Of a stretch of 64,000 nucleotides of DNA, positions 1 through 11,972 are shown one piece after another. The notes under the pieces are model-generated. The model did not search any database. It saw only the letters and a list, made by a program, of their open reading frames with translations, and was not told the DNA's origin. The stretch covers positions 22,233,882 through 22,297,881 of the forward strand of contig NC_133297.1 of the NCBI RefSeq assembly GCF_005239225.2. The letters are read 5' to 3'. Position 1 is the stretch's first letter. Each line of letters opens with the position of its first letter. The translations under genes were made by a program, and so were the position numbers. The DNA is from Populus alba (lineage: Eukaryota > Streptophyta > Magnoliopsida > Malpighiales > Salicaceae).

Positions 1-1973
1 CCACATTCAACGCCTAAAAATCCAGCTTCCAACACGAAGCATTCCCATATAATTTTCCACTTTCCAACAAGAACCATTATCCAATAGACACTAAGAAAAT
101 GCAATACATCAACATAGTATACGTTACAACATATTATTTGAAAAAAAAAAACATCAATGACCAATCCTGTACATTGAATCTCATACCTAGTAGCAAACAT
201 TACATTTAAAAAGTAACCATATTATATCAAACATAATAGAAGCAGTATTGACGTGCAGATCAGCATATCAAAGCAAAGTTTTGCTTTTATAACTGTCAAA
301 ACACATAACACCAAAATATATTCATGATAGTTTAATAGGAAAACTATATTCATGGAGTATTAAAATACAATGACAAAATTAGTGTAATATCCTATCCAAC
401 AACTTCTTGACTTTAAATATGAAATTCATATAATACTGCAAAAACACATATGACAACACAATAAGCTCCGCTCAATTGCTAAGAAATAGTATAGAAATAA
501 TTTTAAGTTACATAATAATAAATTATTACATTTACATAAAGGTTTACATTTGATCTCCTCTTGAACATTAATTTCAGCAATTGAAATTTTCTTTCTTATC
601 TCCAAATTGCTGCCCATATTTCCCTCCTGCTTCTAACCATGAAAAACTCAGTTGCAAAACAATAAAGTTCACTACCAAAAACCCACTTCCTCAATGGAGT
701 GAAAATCCTTAATGACCTCTTCTATGCTACACTCTTTTTTTACTTTCTCCTTCCCAACCACTTGATGTGCATTCACTCCTATAGATACACTATCAACCAA
801 TCACGTCTAAAATGCGAAAACAATTGCGTGGAGCTCCCATTCCTGAACCCTTTTTTTTCACTCTTTTGTGTACTTTATTTGAACACTTTTTTTTTTTCTC
901 TCATTAGTAACTACTAGAATTGCTACTACTACTGCCAAATACGCTGTACACCAGCAATCATATATTTGGCATCCTCTATAACTTTTGGCTGAGTAAAGTA
1001 TCATTCTTTGATCACCAACTACCTTCTCTAGATGTGGGGATCCTTATTAGATGCATTCTTTTTCTCTTTTCACCCTAAACCATCATCACTCAACAAATTG
1101 AAAACCCTAATGATAGAGCCCAAGTATAACTGACTAGTAGCCATAATGGTTTATAAATATGATATCATATTTACAGCACAACGTGATATCGATACCAGAA
1201 TGCTAAACTTTCAAGCTACTTGTATCTCCACAACAAGGGAAAATGAAGATATAAAATGAATCATAATGATTGTAAGAAACAAACAATGAAAATAGTACGT
1301 GTATAGTAATTGTACACGATCCTCACTGGCAAAAAAAACAAACCTTAATTATAGATTTCCATACTCGTTGTTGCCAAAATTGTTTCAAGATTTTAGTACT
1401 TCAGTCTACTCCCATTTCAGAAAATTCAAATTTTTTTTATATTCTCCATCATTTTATTCCATCCCACATATTCTTTAATTGTGCTTTCATTAATGGGATG
1501 GCCAATCATACTTCTTAAAACAATTCATAACATATTTCCAACGAGCTTTTGTCGAAATGTGTTTTGTCGCATACCTTTTCTCAATTTGTTTTGATACAAA
1601 TGTCACAAATGTGTTCAACATCTCTCTAGTCCAACGAAAGCCTTATCTTGTGACTTTCAAAATCTCTCCATGTCTCAGTTAAAATCAATTTTCTAACGTA
1701 AAATAGAAATATGCAGAATTAATAGGTTAATTTTCCTAGAGGTAATGGTAACAAACAAATGAACAGAACAAAGTTTCTTAAAACAAATAATTAAAAGAAA
1801 TCATGCAAAGTTAAGAAAAGAGAGAGTTATAGAATGAGAAAACCAAAATCCTTTAAGCATCATATCATTAAGTTCAGTTATGTCAAGATGAAGATTGATT
1901 GATCGAGTCCCAATATATAAAGCAACACACAATTCATAAATATTACAAAAAAAAATAATCTAAACCTTAAGGA
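1..1973. other. AT-rich non-coding DNA, no gene recognised
   Basis: I see no coding region with family resemblance and no RNA gene. The two ORFs of 60-72 codons are low-complexity and match nothing I know. The last 180 bases (from about 1797) are the left half of a repeat unit whose other half lies beyond the inserted element at 13424, so this stretch is the pre-insertion host sequence. Confidence 0.6.
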
Positions 1974-1978
1974 CATGT
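1797..1978. repeat. Tandem duplication unit A, left half (split by an insertion)
   Basis: This segment (GCAAAGTTAAG..., AGAGAGAGTTATAGAATGAG..., CACACAATTCATAAATATTA...) is matched with many mismatches by 13641-13806. Its continuation after the inserted element, 13424-13640, is matched by 13806-13942. Two copies of a 300-400 bp unit therefore stood in tandem before the LTR element inserted into the first one. Confidence 0.7.
1974..1978. repeat. Target-site duplication CATGT (left)
   Basis: CATGT stands one base before the TGTTG start of the left LTR fragment and recurs at 13424-13428 right after the TGACA end of the right LTR. The flanking DNA on both sides belongs to one interrupted repeat unit, which supports a true insertion site. 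Confidence 0.6.
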
Positions 1979-1979
1979 C

Positions 1980-2340
1980 TGTTGTGTAACCCAAGTTTTG
2001 ACCCATTGGCTCTTTTAATTTAATTTTTACAGGGTTTAAAATGTAAAATTAAAATATTAGAAACTTATTTTCGAGATAGAAAGTGTGAATTGTCAACTTC
2101 AAGCCCGCGTGAAAAATTAAGGACTATAATGTGCTATTTTGCCATTCTATCTTTATCCTTTGAGATAATCCTTCACTTTCAAGATAACTCCTTACCTTCG
2201 AAATAATCCTTATCTTCAAGATAATCCTTACCTTCAAGATAATGATAGTTGCATCTACTTTCAAATTCGATTCTAATTCGAACTTCAAAAAAGAGAATGA
2301 ATTTGATTGAAGACTTTACTTCTTGCAAGCGATGGGACTG
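1980..2340 (+). repeat. Left LTR fragment of a Tat-like retroelement
   Basis: It aligns by eye with the first 340 bases of the LTR at 11973-13423. Shared landmarks are the TGTTG start, CCCATTGGCT, TTTACAGGGTTTAAAA, the repeated CCTTACCTTCAAGATAAT and CTTGCAAGCGATGGGACT. Similarity stops abruptly near 2340, so about 1.1 kb of the LTR is missing. Confidence 0.75.
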
Positions 2341-2819
2341 ATTGCACGCATAGCAAATACAACCCGGGGACACGTGCACACAGTCCACCTCCCCAAAACG
2401 CCCCCAAAACGGCCATAACCGAGCACCCGGACCTAGACCGCCCCAAGCACGAAGTTTTCCACCGCCATATTGGGTAAACGACACCACGCAGAAATGCAAT
2501 GCCGTACTCAGTCGCAAAGGTAAAGCCTCCTTGGGAAGCTTAACAGTGGGGAAAGGAGCGGCAATTGGCAGAATAAAAGAGTTGGGTGCAATAATTTTGG
2601 GAATTGAATGCAAGAGTGGGTTAGTAGCCCAATTTTTTTGGTGCGGGGGGGGGAAACTACCAACGTCCCAATATCGCCGCGAGAACATATACTACATGCC
2701 TGTCAATCCATGACAAGGTGGCCAAGATTAGGAAAGAATGTGGAGGCACGCGGTAAGACAAATAAATTCTAGTAGCGGATGATGGATCCTTGATGATGGG
2801 ATTAACCCGTTGTACGTGC
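2341..2819. other. Unassigned stretch between LTR fragment and integrase remnant
   Basis: It is more GC-rich than its surroundings, with a G9 run near 2645. It is neither the Tat-like LTR nor recognisable integrase. A minus-strand reading frame runs across 2179-2688 but crosses the LTR boundary, so I do not treat it as a gene. It may be decayed pol sequence of the Tekay-type element. Confidence 0.4.
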
Positions 2820-4235
2820 CTGATGATGAACAGTCAAACGAATGATTCTACAAGAAGCTCATGAGTCCAAATTCTCCATACATCCTGGCAGCACTAAGAT
2901 GTATCGAGACTGAAACACCTCTCCAAACCATGCGTGGCCTAATATGAAAAGGGACATAGCTGAGTATCGAGCGGCGCTCCCAATGTCCAAAGTCGTGCTA
3001 GGGCGATATGTCAACAAGTCAAAAGGTTAGTTGAACACCAAAAGGCCTCCTGCGGGGAACCATTACAACATTACAAATTCCAGAATGGAAGTGGGAGATG
3101 CCTAAAATCACCATGGATTCGTGTCAGGAGACCAGGATTTCCCAAAGGGAGAAAAGCGAAATGATGCGATATGGGTCATTGTAGATCGGTTTGACGTAAA
3201 TCCGCACTATTCTTGCCCGTAATAGATGACCGACTCGTGTGGACAAGCGTTGCCAAATGATCTACATAAATGAGGTGGTACGACTTCATGGGAATTCCGG
3301 GTTCCAATTGTATCGGATCGAGATCCCACGTTCACTCTCGACTTTGGCCGAGCATACAACATGCCTTGGGGAACAAGGTTGACATGAGCACTGCGTTTCA
3401 CCCTCAAACGGTCTAACATGGCCAATCGGAAAAGAGTCATCCAAGTCTTGGGGCAAAGCACCTATTACGGGCCTGGTGTGCTCAATAAGAACATTTTGGA
3501 GAGATAACTTGGAGGGAACACATGGCATTGTGGAGTTCATCGTTAAACAGCCAATCGTCTGTACAGATAGCCCACAATAGGGATTGCCCCGTATGAAGCC
3601 TGTATGTAAGGCAAGTGCAGAATCCCTTTTGTGTGGGAGAATTGGGGAACCTAGGAAGTTAATTGCGCAGAGTTGGTCAAGTCCATACGGAGAAAGTGAA
3701 ACAATCAGGATCGCATCAAAGCCGCGCAGGATAACGAAGAAGTATGCCGATGTGTAGGAGAAGACCTCTCGAGTCAGTATGAGGGACCAGGTGTTTCCTG
3801 AAGGTAGCCCCATGGATAAACATGTTACGGTTGGGTTGAAAGGAAGTTAACTCCCCGTTTCATCGCGACCCTTCAAAATCTTACATACGATTGATCCATA
3901 GCTCTACAGGTGGCATTCCCCCACAGTTACCAGGGTCCAGTGGATGGTTCCTTCTGTCTTATTGATATGGAAGGCTGGACGTAGACCCGTTGCCCGGAGT
4001 TCTCCTCCAGTTCCCAGTAGAAGTCCAAGGAAGACTAACACCGGAATGAGACCCATAAGGATAAGAAATCAAGAAGAAAGGAGTTACGGAGCCAAGATCC
4101 CATCGCAGAATCTTATGTCGAAATGCTCCCAAGTAGTAAGAGGAAAACTTGGGAGAGCGAAGCTGATGATGAGGAAAAAGTAACCCCAAGTTTAATTGAC
4201 TATCCAGGTATGGGTGTTGAAACTTTTTTTAAATT
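2820..4235 (+). pseudogene. Tekay-type Ty3/gypsy integrase and C-terminal region, decayed
   Basis: Pieces of a chromoviral integrase can be read across all three forward frames. In order they are: the zinc-binding region (HPGSTKMYRD near 2880, then a WPNMKRDIAEY-like stretch), the catalytic core (VIVDRF near 3180, IVSDRDPTFT near 3310, STAFHPQT near 3390), an AYNNSYQSS/APYEALYGRKC-like stretch near 3530-3620, and the C-terminus with TWESEAD and FRGRKF near 4150-4250. Integrase would insert the element cDNA, and Tekay-clade enzymes end in a chromodomain. There are many small indels and several stops. No RT, protease or gag of this element is present, so it is truncated on its left. The polypurine-like GGTAGGAGAA and a TGTAAACACC LTR start follow directly. 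Confidence 0.85.
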
Positions 4236-5509
4236 TCGAGGACGTAAATTCAAATTAGGTAGGAGAATGTAAACACCAAACGAAATATATATATATGAGG
4301 GAGGTCATATATATATACTATAATATATATATTAACGAGAAAGAGAGAGAAAGATGTGATTTGAATGCAGTTTCGCTGCCGATGAAGAACTGGCACGACG
4401 CAGTTCGCTCCTGATTCTGGATTGGCACGACTGCAGCTTGTCGCTTCTGATGCAGAAGATCGGCAAGCGACCATGATGTCGCTGCTGAAGCATATGAATC
4501 GGTCAGCGTATCATTTTTCGCTGCCGATTCTGATTGGGCAAGCGGACGCCAGTTTTCGGCTGCTGATTCTGATGGCAGCGACGCTAGTTTTTCGCTGCCC
4601 GAGCAGAATTCGGCTAGCGACGCAGATTTCGGTTGCCGATTTTACACAACATGGACGCAACAGCTGGAGGGAGGTAAAAACTGTTTAGATAAACAAACAA
4701 GGATAAGACAATATCACCTAAACCCACCCCCAAACAGTAACCAATTCATTTATGTACTATATATTAACATAAGAGGGGAGAGAGAATGGACCCATCTCTT
4801 CCAACCAGCAGCTGCATGTATTCTTCCCTTCCCCTTTCACATAAAAACTGTTGAATCACTAGTAGAGTTCTTGTGAGCTGTGAGTGAGAGATGAGTACCG
4901 GTTAGAAGATTGGGCAGCTCATAAGGTGAGAAAAAGAGAGCTGAAAACGTGAGGAGGAAGAAGAAAGGCGGAGACCAGCAGCTGAAGGTAGAAAATAATA
5001 GTGTCATAAATCCTTCGCTTCAAACTTGGTTAAAATCAAAGTAGGCATGGAACTCCCTGTTCCTCTCCCCCTTAAGAATCAAAAACGAAAACTGAAGAAG
5101 AAAAACCTAAAAAAATCATCTAGAGACCTAAGCCAACTATTGGGGAACTGAAATTAACTAGGAGATCTAGCAAACAGAAGTGGAAAAAAGTCAATTTCAG
5201 ACATCTAACAATATGTGAGAAGCTGCTTAACTATGGGGTTAGGCAGCATGCCATTTGTGTGTTCGCTGGAATGAATGTGTTCTGCTGTGATGGTTGGGCT
5301 AATTAAAATGTTCCGTTGTGATGGTTTGCTTGCTGAATTGTAATGTGTTTGTTTGATGATTGTTGCTGCATATATGTTCTGCGTAGTCTGCTGATATTAA
5401 TTGCTTCTGCTGTAAGGAGTGCTGGATATTTATGTTGTTCTGTCTGTGATGTTATTGCGTATATTTTTGTAAGAACTATGTGCCTGAAATTATTGTTCCT
5501 GAGTTGTGT

Positions 5510-6510
5510 TTGCGGCAGTCCGAAATTTCTAATTCACTGCCAACAACGAACCTCCTGCGACGAATGTGATCGTTCCGTTTTGTGTTGCGCAGCGAATTTC
5601 GTTTTCGCTGCCTCACACGAACTCCTGCGAGCGATTGATATTCGCTGCGCCTTTGAACGTGGAAATGCGCAGCGAAATCTGTTCGCTCCTGCATACTGAA
5701 CCTTATGCATATCGAAGAATTCGCTGAACACACTGATTTGTGTCGTCAGGAAAATTCTGTTTCGCTGCCACAGATACAGGAACCTCGCGCGAATTGATAT
5801 CGTGCTGCCCTTGGCCGATATGTGTTTGCGTCAGCGAAATTCTGTTTCGCTGCCTTGCTAACTGAACCTCCTGCATGGCGATATTGGATATCGCTGCTGA
5901 TTGTGTGTTCCGCCAGGCGAAATTCTGTTTCGCTCCTTGCAACGGAAACCTCCTGCCGAATTAATATCGCGCCTGAGTTGTGTGTGCGCAGGTCGAATTC
6001 TGTTCGTCCTTGCCGCATAGACGAACCTCCTCATTGCGAATGATAATTTCGTCTGCCGCGATTTGTGTTTTGCCGTCAGCGAAATTCTGTTTCCGCTGCC
6101 GCACTGAACCCTCTGCAATGCGCAATATATCGCTGCCGGATTTGTGTTTCGCAGGCGAAATCGTTCGCTGCCGCAACGGAACCTCCTGCATGCGAATTGA
6201 TATTCCTGCCTGATTTGTGTGTTCGCAGCGAAATTCTTTTCGCGTCAGAAGGTGTTGCTGGAACCTCACTGCAGCGATTGATACTCGCTTGCCTGATTGT
6301 GTGTTTCGCACAAATGTCTGTTTTCGCTACCGGCACTGAACTTCCTGCAGCGATAATTGATATCGCTGCCCCGAGTTGTGCGTTGTTCAGCCGAAACTGG
6401 GCGCACCAAACACGTGCAGGTTTACGCTGCCGAACTGGCTGCCGCCAGCGAAACATTGTCTGCTGCTCGAACTGCCTGCCCGCAGCGAACCAGTTTCTCG
6501 CTGCCGATCA
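5510..6510. repeat. Tandem array, period about 80 bp, about 11 units, inside the LTR
   Basis: The core AGCGAAATTCTGTTTCGCTG recurs at spacings of 75-85 bases (near 5670, 5749, 5833, 5915, 5993, 6076, 6152, 6226, 6308). Between cores lie GAACCTCCTGCA and a GCGA..TTGATATCGCTGCC..TTTGTGTGTT segment. Units differ by many 1-2 base indels. The core contains the inverted pair GCGAAA/TTTCGC. Several overlapping ORFs here are products of the repeat. Confidence 0.85.
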
Positions 6511-6869
6511 TACAATAGGAGCCTCCTAGCAGAATGACTTAAATTCTAGTAACAATCTCATGTTATGACGGTGTAAAATATGAACTACTGAAGTGACCAA
6601 TAACTGGCTTGAAATAAGTGTGATATGAGTTATTAATTCCAAAGAAATACAAATAAATACAACTGTGCCTGATTTGTGACCATTGATGCTCTTAGGGTGT
6701 GTGCGGTCGGGATGGACCATCATCAAGACAGGATTCGATCCCATAGGTGGGAGCAGTAGGTGACTTGGCACTTCTCCCTTTTTTCTTACGTGAAATGCTT
6801 GAAAATAGTTTTACTTGAGTACTACATATGTTAGAACCGATATAATTTGTTGAACGCTAATATGTTGAT

Positions 6870-7325
6870 TGAAAGATTGATTAGCTCGGCTAATCGGCAT
6901 CCTGTAATTGGATTGCCGTACAAAAGATGATTAGGCTCGGCAAGGCGTCGAAGGGAGTACGTGACAAAGTAAGCATTTAGCTTCGGTCTAATGCATCCGA
7001 AAGATGGCCGACAAAAGGAGTGATAGCTTGGCTAAATGGCATCCGAATGGAGGCCGGGGAACATAATGTAGGATACTTTCGGCTAATGGCTGGCGATAGG
7101 GGATGGCCGGGACAAGAATGAAGCTCGGCTATGGCATCTCGAAGATGGCCGGGACAAAGGAGGAAGCTTAGCTAATGGCATCCGAATGTGATGGCCGGGA
7201 ACAAATAGAGTGATTAGCTTCGTCAATGGCGTCCCGATAGAGCTGGGACAAGAAGAAGATTAGCTCGCTAATGGCATCTCAATGGGATGGCTCGGGATAA
7301 GGACTGGATTAGCTCGGCTAATGCA
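6870..7325. repeat. Tandem array, period about 55-60 bp, about 8 units
   Basis: The consensus idea is GATTAGCTCGGCTAATGGCA followed by TCCGAATGGGATGGCCGGGA and CAAAGGAG. Units start near 6878, 6930, 6990, 7030, 7080, 7125, 7170, 7215, 7260 and 7310. Each unit carries the short inverted repeat TTAGC..GCTAA. Confidence 0.8.
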
Positions 7326-7359
7326 AAGCCAAACGGATGGATGCGTGATAAAAATGACT

Positions 7360-7640
7360 TCGCTGGCACAGATTCGATCGACAGCCTGACGCGATTGCGC
7401 TGCCTGATTTCAAGATCGGCAGCGACGCCAGATTCCGCTGCGATTCTGATCGGCAGGCGACGCAGATTCCGCTGCGATTTCGGATCAGCAGCCGACCCAG
7501 ATCCGCTGCCGATACAGAATCGGCAGCGACGCAGATTCCGCTGCCGATTCTGGATCAGCAACACAGTTTTCGCTGCCGATTCCCTTGATCGTCAGCAATG
7601 CAGTTTCTGCTGCCGATTTGGATCGACAGCGAACGCAGCT
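7360..7640. repeat. Tandem array of CGGCAGCGACGCAGATTCCG-type units
   Basis: Six or so units of about 40-50 bp are built on GATCGGCAGCGACGCAGATT and CCGCTGCCGATTCTG, which are near-complementary to each other. Related diverged units stand at 4370-4650 near the other end of the same LTR (TTTCGCTGCCGATTCTGATT). Confidence 0.8.
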
Positions 7641-8269
7641 TTCACCATGGATGGGCCGACACAAATGAAAATGAGTAGTTTTGGCGAATGGCATCCGAAA
7701 ACTGTGTATCTATAATGTACTACCAGTTGTTGTAGCAAATACATGAAGAAATTAAATTGTTAATGTTTTATTAATTGCCAAACCGTGAGTTACCATTCTT
7801 ATGTATTATTAAATACCTTGCATTCTCTAAATGTTTGTGCTTGCTGCAGGGACTTCACTCCAACCACGAGATGTCTAAGGAAACCGATACATTTCGGGAC
7901 CTATTTGCAAGGAATATTTATGATGTATCTTAAATCACAATGTATTTTGTATGTCAATGTACTTAATGTATAACTTTATAGCATCCCTTTTTGTTTAAAA
8001 TTGATGACTAGTTAGTAAGGAGAGACTGTAAACTCATGTCTATTGTATATATTTTTAATATGAAACTTCAAATCAAGCAACCTTAATATTACGTGTTGTG
8101 TAAGATTCACTTTGAAATTAAATGTTGATTGTATGGATTGTATTTCGATGATGTGAGGATTTAGATTCATTGGATTGCCGGCACCATGTGGATTGTAAAT
8201 GCATAAAAAATAAAAAAAAATAAAAAAAAAATTTACTGTTTGTTGGGCTTTGAAAGCCGGGTTGTTACA

Positions 8270-8470
8270 TTAACCCTCTTATGTTAGAAAAAGAGATGAT
8301 TAGGTTATTTTCCAACACTTTTAAAGCTCTGTACTTTGAATACTTGGTTAGGAAGCTCTGCACAACATTCATTGACCTGGGTTATTATAGCTGAGAGGAT
8401 TGAAACAAGCCATTGGATTAGCTAAGATTGCTAACCCGACTGAGAAGAATGGTTTCACTGAAGGTGGTTG
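8270..8470 (+). pseudogene. Tat-like gag fragment
   Basis: Forward frames can be read, with frameshifts, as the typical Tat/Ogre gag stretch: KKEMIRLFSNTFKA, YFEYLV, a DLV-IAERIE-like stretch and NPTEKNGFTEG. Gag would form the virus-like particle. It begins exactly where the Tekay LTR ends, so the Tekay element (or its remnant) sits inside the gag of the older Tat-like element. The rest of gag is lost. Confidence 0.6.
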
Positions 8471-10740
8471 CCATGGCACTTATCGTTAGCTAATTTTTTC
8501 ACACCGACTCCTAGAAAGCAACTATCTTGGAGATAAAGCTATGGTGATATAGTCGAGAATGATTATATATGATTTCAATTTATTGTTAAAAGATGCCCTT
8601 GTCGAGGAGAATGAATGATTGAAAGATTCCAGAAATTCCAATCAATGATCGCTAAATGTTTAGCCCCTTTATGTGTTATCATACTAGTGTTTATAGCCTA
8701 AGATATTGGCATAAGTTCTTTGTTGTTAAACTTCTTTTCCAAAGTTTCAATGAAATAATGAGTTTATCATTCAATCATGTTTATGACCAAGCATTATTCA
8801 TTTTCTTAAGAGAGTTTTCTTATAAGAACTCACGAATATACTCTGGAAGCCTCACGTGATCTCATAGACGCAATTCATCTCTTTTACCAAAATCAGTTTC
8901 CCTATTGGAGTTTTGAAAAATTGATCTAGCATTTTGATTTCAAAAATATTTGATGTTTAGTTCAAAAATGAATATTTTTGACATTTTACTTGTAGGAATA
9001 CAAGTGTATTCAAACAACTCCTTCATAAAAGGTGACCAAACTCTAAAAAAAAAAAATGAATAGATACCCTTACCCCGATGACTCTTGATCATGTTTTTTA
9101 AATGTATGAATAAATGGTATGTAGTGAACTTGTTGCTTATAACTCATGAAATACATTTTTGCAAAGACTAAACTATCACACTAGATAAGGTCAAAGTTTA
9201 TTGATCATAGTTGTTTGCGCTTGAAATGAGGAAAGGCCATCTTTGTTATTTCTTTCACATTCTGAAATAAGTACATCCCTTGCGATCCCTTTTTGAGCCT
9301 AAATAATTTTTCTTTCATGAAAAAATCCCAACTAGGATCACACCCCACACTAGGGGCAAGTGAAATTTCAATGATCAGGAAAGATGATAAAGCCGTGAGA
9401 AAGCCAACAGGCAAAAGAGCCCAAGAAACTCAAATGCTAGGGGGTATGCCCAAATCACAAGAAAAAGTGATAACCAAGATAAAGTGAGTATGCTCTAGCA
9501 AAGCAATGAAAAAGAAAAAAAGAAAAAAAAAAGGGCAAATCAAAGAAGAGCGGCAAAAGAAAATATAAATGACGTCAATAGTCAAATTGTTGATAGTGAT
9601 CTTCAGTCTTTGAAACCTTGAAACACTCTTTGAGCCTTATGAATCCTTTTCTTTCATAGCCAAAAACCACAGCCTATGTTACGTGCTTGTAGAAGTCCTT
9701 TCTAATCAAGCAAGCAAGCAACCTAAAACAATAAACAATGTTATCAAAATGCAAAGAATATTTTTTTCATAAGATTCATGACATCAAGAACAAACTACTC
9801 ATTATTATTCATATTGATAAAAATGAGTGTTCAAAAAGAGACAAGTTTTTCTCATACAAAACCTCGAGCTTTTTCTCAAGCCCTCCACTTTGAAAACCTA
9901 TAAAAACAAAAGGTCATCACATGACTTATTTTCGCCGAAGACCTTATTGCCTAAACATAAGAGCAAAATAATCTCTTTTCCAAGAAAGAAAAATAACTAA
10001 GGAGTTGCAAGATTTCAAAAGCAAATTGTTATTGGACTCACATCCAAATAATTTTTGTTTTCAAAATGCAAGATCAAGATTTCAAGATTCATTCTAGACC
10101 CATATCCCTTAACTCAAACTGAAAAGGAGAGAAATGAGCATTAGAATGGCCTCTTTAAAACCATTATTTGTCTAAGTCACTAACAGAGCACACTTAGGGG
10201 CAATAACCCAATACAAGGGGCAACATTGTGCTTAGAAGGAAAATTCTAGAAAAGAATGTTAATTTCGTTCAACAAGACAAGGGGCATTTTGGTTTATAAA
10301 AAGACAGCACTTGATCCTTTCAACTAGAGACACCGAATGTTTTTAGCAGTGAAAACGAGGGTAATGGAATGATCCTCTTAAATTATTTAACGAGTCAGAA
10401 AATCTTTAGCAAGCAAGTGGGTCACGATAGCCACCATAAAGGCTGAAATTGTGGCAAACGAATCTGGAAATAGACTTACATAGGCCAACTCAAGTGGGCT
10501 AAGAAAGACCAAACGACAAAGATGACTCAAATCAGATAACAAGATCTCAACCGGACCAAGCAACAAGAAGACTAAGAAGAAATGGGGGGGTCTATATTCA
10601 AATCAGGTAAAGATGCATACATATCATCTAAACTTTGAGACATTGGACAATGAGTTTTGCAAATTTCATTAGAGAAAATTCTAACGGAATTCATCAAGTG
10701 GAAGGCCAACTTGAAATGGCGAGCATTGAAATTGCTTTTG
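8471..10740. other. Non-coding interior of the Tat-like element
   Basis: No protein domain could be read with confidence. Phrases such as CACACTAGGGGCAAGTG near 9345 and AGGGGCAATAACCCAATACA near 10196 are in the style of the long region between pol and the 3' LTR of Tat elements. Protease, RT, RNase H and integrase of this element are absent, so most of the coding region has been deleted. Confidence 0.5.
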
Positions 10741-10744
10741 AAAA

Positions 10745-11830
10745 ATCTTCACTTTTGAGAATTTTTCAACCTGGGCAGGCCACCCATAAGAATTAGGCCA
10801 CCTGAAAAATCTTTGTATTTTTCCACCACCTTTCATTTTCCATTCCTGAGGTAATGCATTTCCTATCCTACCTCTTTTTGAGCCCTCACCTGAAAAATCT
10901 TTGAGCCCTCACCCCATTTCTTTTCGAGCGCGCCTTCGAGCCCTCACCCATTTCTTTTCGAGCGCATTGCCTTCGAGCCCCTCGACCATCAAAGGTAGTT
11001 TGCATTTCCTATCCTACCTTCTTTCGAGTGCGCCTTTGAGCCCTCACCTCATATCTTTTTGAGCGCGCATTCGAACCTTCGACCATCAAAAGTAGTGCAT
11101 TTCCTATCCTACCTCCTTTTGAGTGTGCCCTCGAGCCCTCATTTCCTTTTCAAGTGTGCCTCTGAGCCCCTCATTTCCTTCGAGCTATCCATCTATTGAA
11201 CTAATGCGCCTTCAAGCCCTATCATGTCTTATTAAAAAAAAACCCTTGCATTTTTCCACCAGGCAAGTAACCCATTACAATGTGACCAACTAGGCAAGTA
11301 GCCTATTACAATGTAATCATCTGGGTTGGTAACCCATTATAATGTACCATCCTGAAAAATCCTCATATTTTTCCACTGGGCAGGTAACCCATTACAATGT
11401 AAACCAATTTGGGCAGGTAACCCCATTTACAATGTACCATCCTGAAAAATCCTCATACTTTTCTACTGGGCAGGTAATCCATTACAATGTGACCAACTGG
11501 GCAGGTAACCCATCACAATGTGACCATCTGGGCTGGGTAACCCATTACAATGTACCATCCTGAAAAATCCTCGTATTTTTCCACTAGGCAGATAACCCAT
11601 TACAATGTGACCATCTGGGCAGGTAACCCATTACAATATGACCATCCTGAAAAATCCTCGTATTTTTCAATCATCAGGCAGGTCACTTGGAACAATTAGA
11701 CCACTCGCAAAACCCTTTTCGCATTTTATTCTTTGTCAGGCAGGTCGCCTAAGAACAATTAGACCACTCGCGAAAATTCTTCGTGTTTTCTTTTATCATC
11801 AAGCAGGATGCCCAAAACAAATACACACAA
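10745..11830. repeat. Tandem repeats upstream of the Tat-like 3' LTR
   Basis: Two arrays follow each other. From about 10850 to 11220 units carry GCATTTCCTATCCTACCT, GAGCCCTCACC and TTTCTTTTCGAGCGCG. From about 11250 to 11770 units carry GGGCAGGTAACCCATTACAA, TGTGACCATC and CTGAAAAATCCTCGTATTTT. The repeats explain the repetitive ORF at 11342-11563. Confidence 0.8.
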
Positions 11831-11956
11831 AAAAATAAAAAGAAAATAAAGGGAACAGAGGAAGGGTTTTCACAATTATTCTTTTTTACAAAACTTACTA
11901 TACATAAGTCAAAAAGAAAATAAATTTTTCTAATGCATTTGCACTGTAAGCATTGT

Positions 11957-11972
11957 AAAAGAGGGGGCAAAC
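11957..11972 (+). other. Polypurine tract of the Tat-like element
   Basis: AAAAGAGGGGGCAAAC ends directly before the TGTTGTAACC LTR start. This is the expected place and composition for the primer of plus-strand synthesis. Confidence 0.75.

Larger units (their letters stand above)
4268..8269 (+). repeat. 3' LTR (about 4.0 kb) of the Tekay-type element
   Basis: The start TGTAAACACC lies just after a purine-rich tract at the end of the integrase remnant. The end GGGTTGTTACA is the usual partner terminus in this clade, giving a TG...CA element of 4002 bp. Tat-like gag sequence resumes immediately at 8270, marking the right edge. No matching 5' LTR is present in the window. The LTR holds at least three different tandem arrays (about 5510-6500, 6870-7325, 7360-7640), annotated separately. 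Long LTRs are known for Del/Tekay elements. Confidence 0.75.

Noticed and set aside
2179..2688. Minus-strand ORF of 169 codons
   Set aside because: It crosses the border between an LTR fragment and unrelated DNA, has biased composition and resembles nothing known.
5343..6529. Cluster of overlapping ORFs on both strands
   Set aside because: They arise from an 80-bp tandem array whose unit length and indels open several frames. The products are Cys/Arg-rich repeats without a domain.
5510..7640. Regularly spaced repeats that might suggest a CRISPR-like array
   Set aside because: Units are contiguous and diverged throughout, with no conserved repeat plus unique spacer pattern, and this is plant nuclear DNA.
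11342..11563. 73-codon ORF with repeated YHPEKSSYFSTGQV
   Set aside because: A translation of the tandem repeats upstream of the Tat-like LTR.
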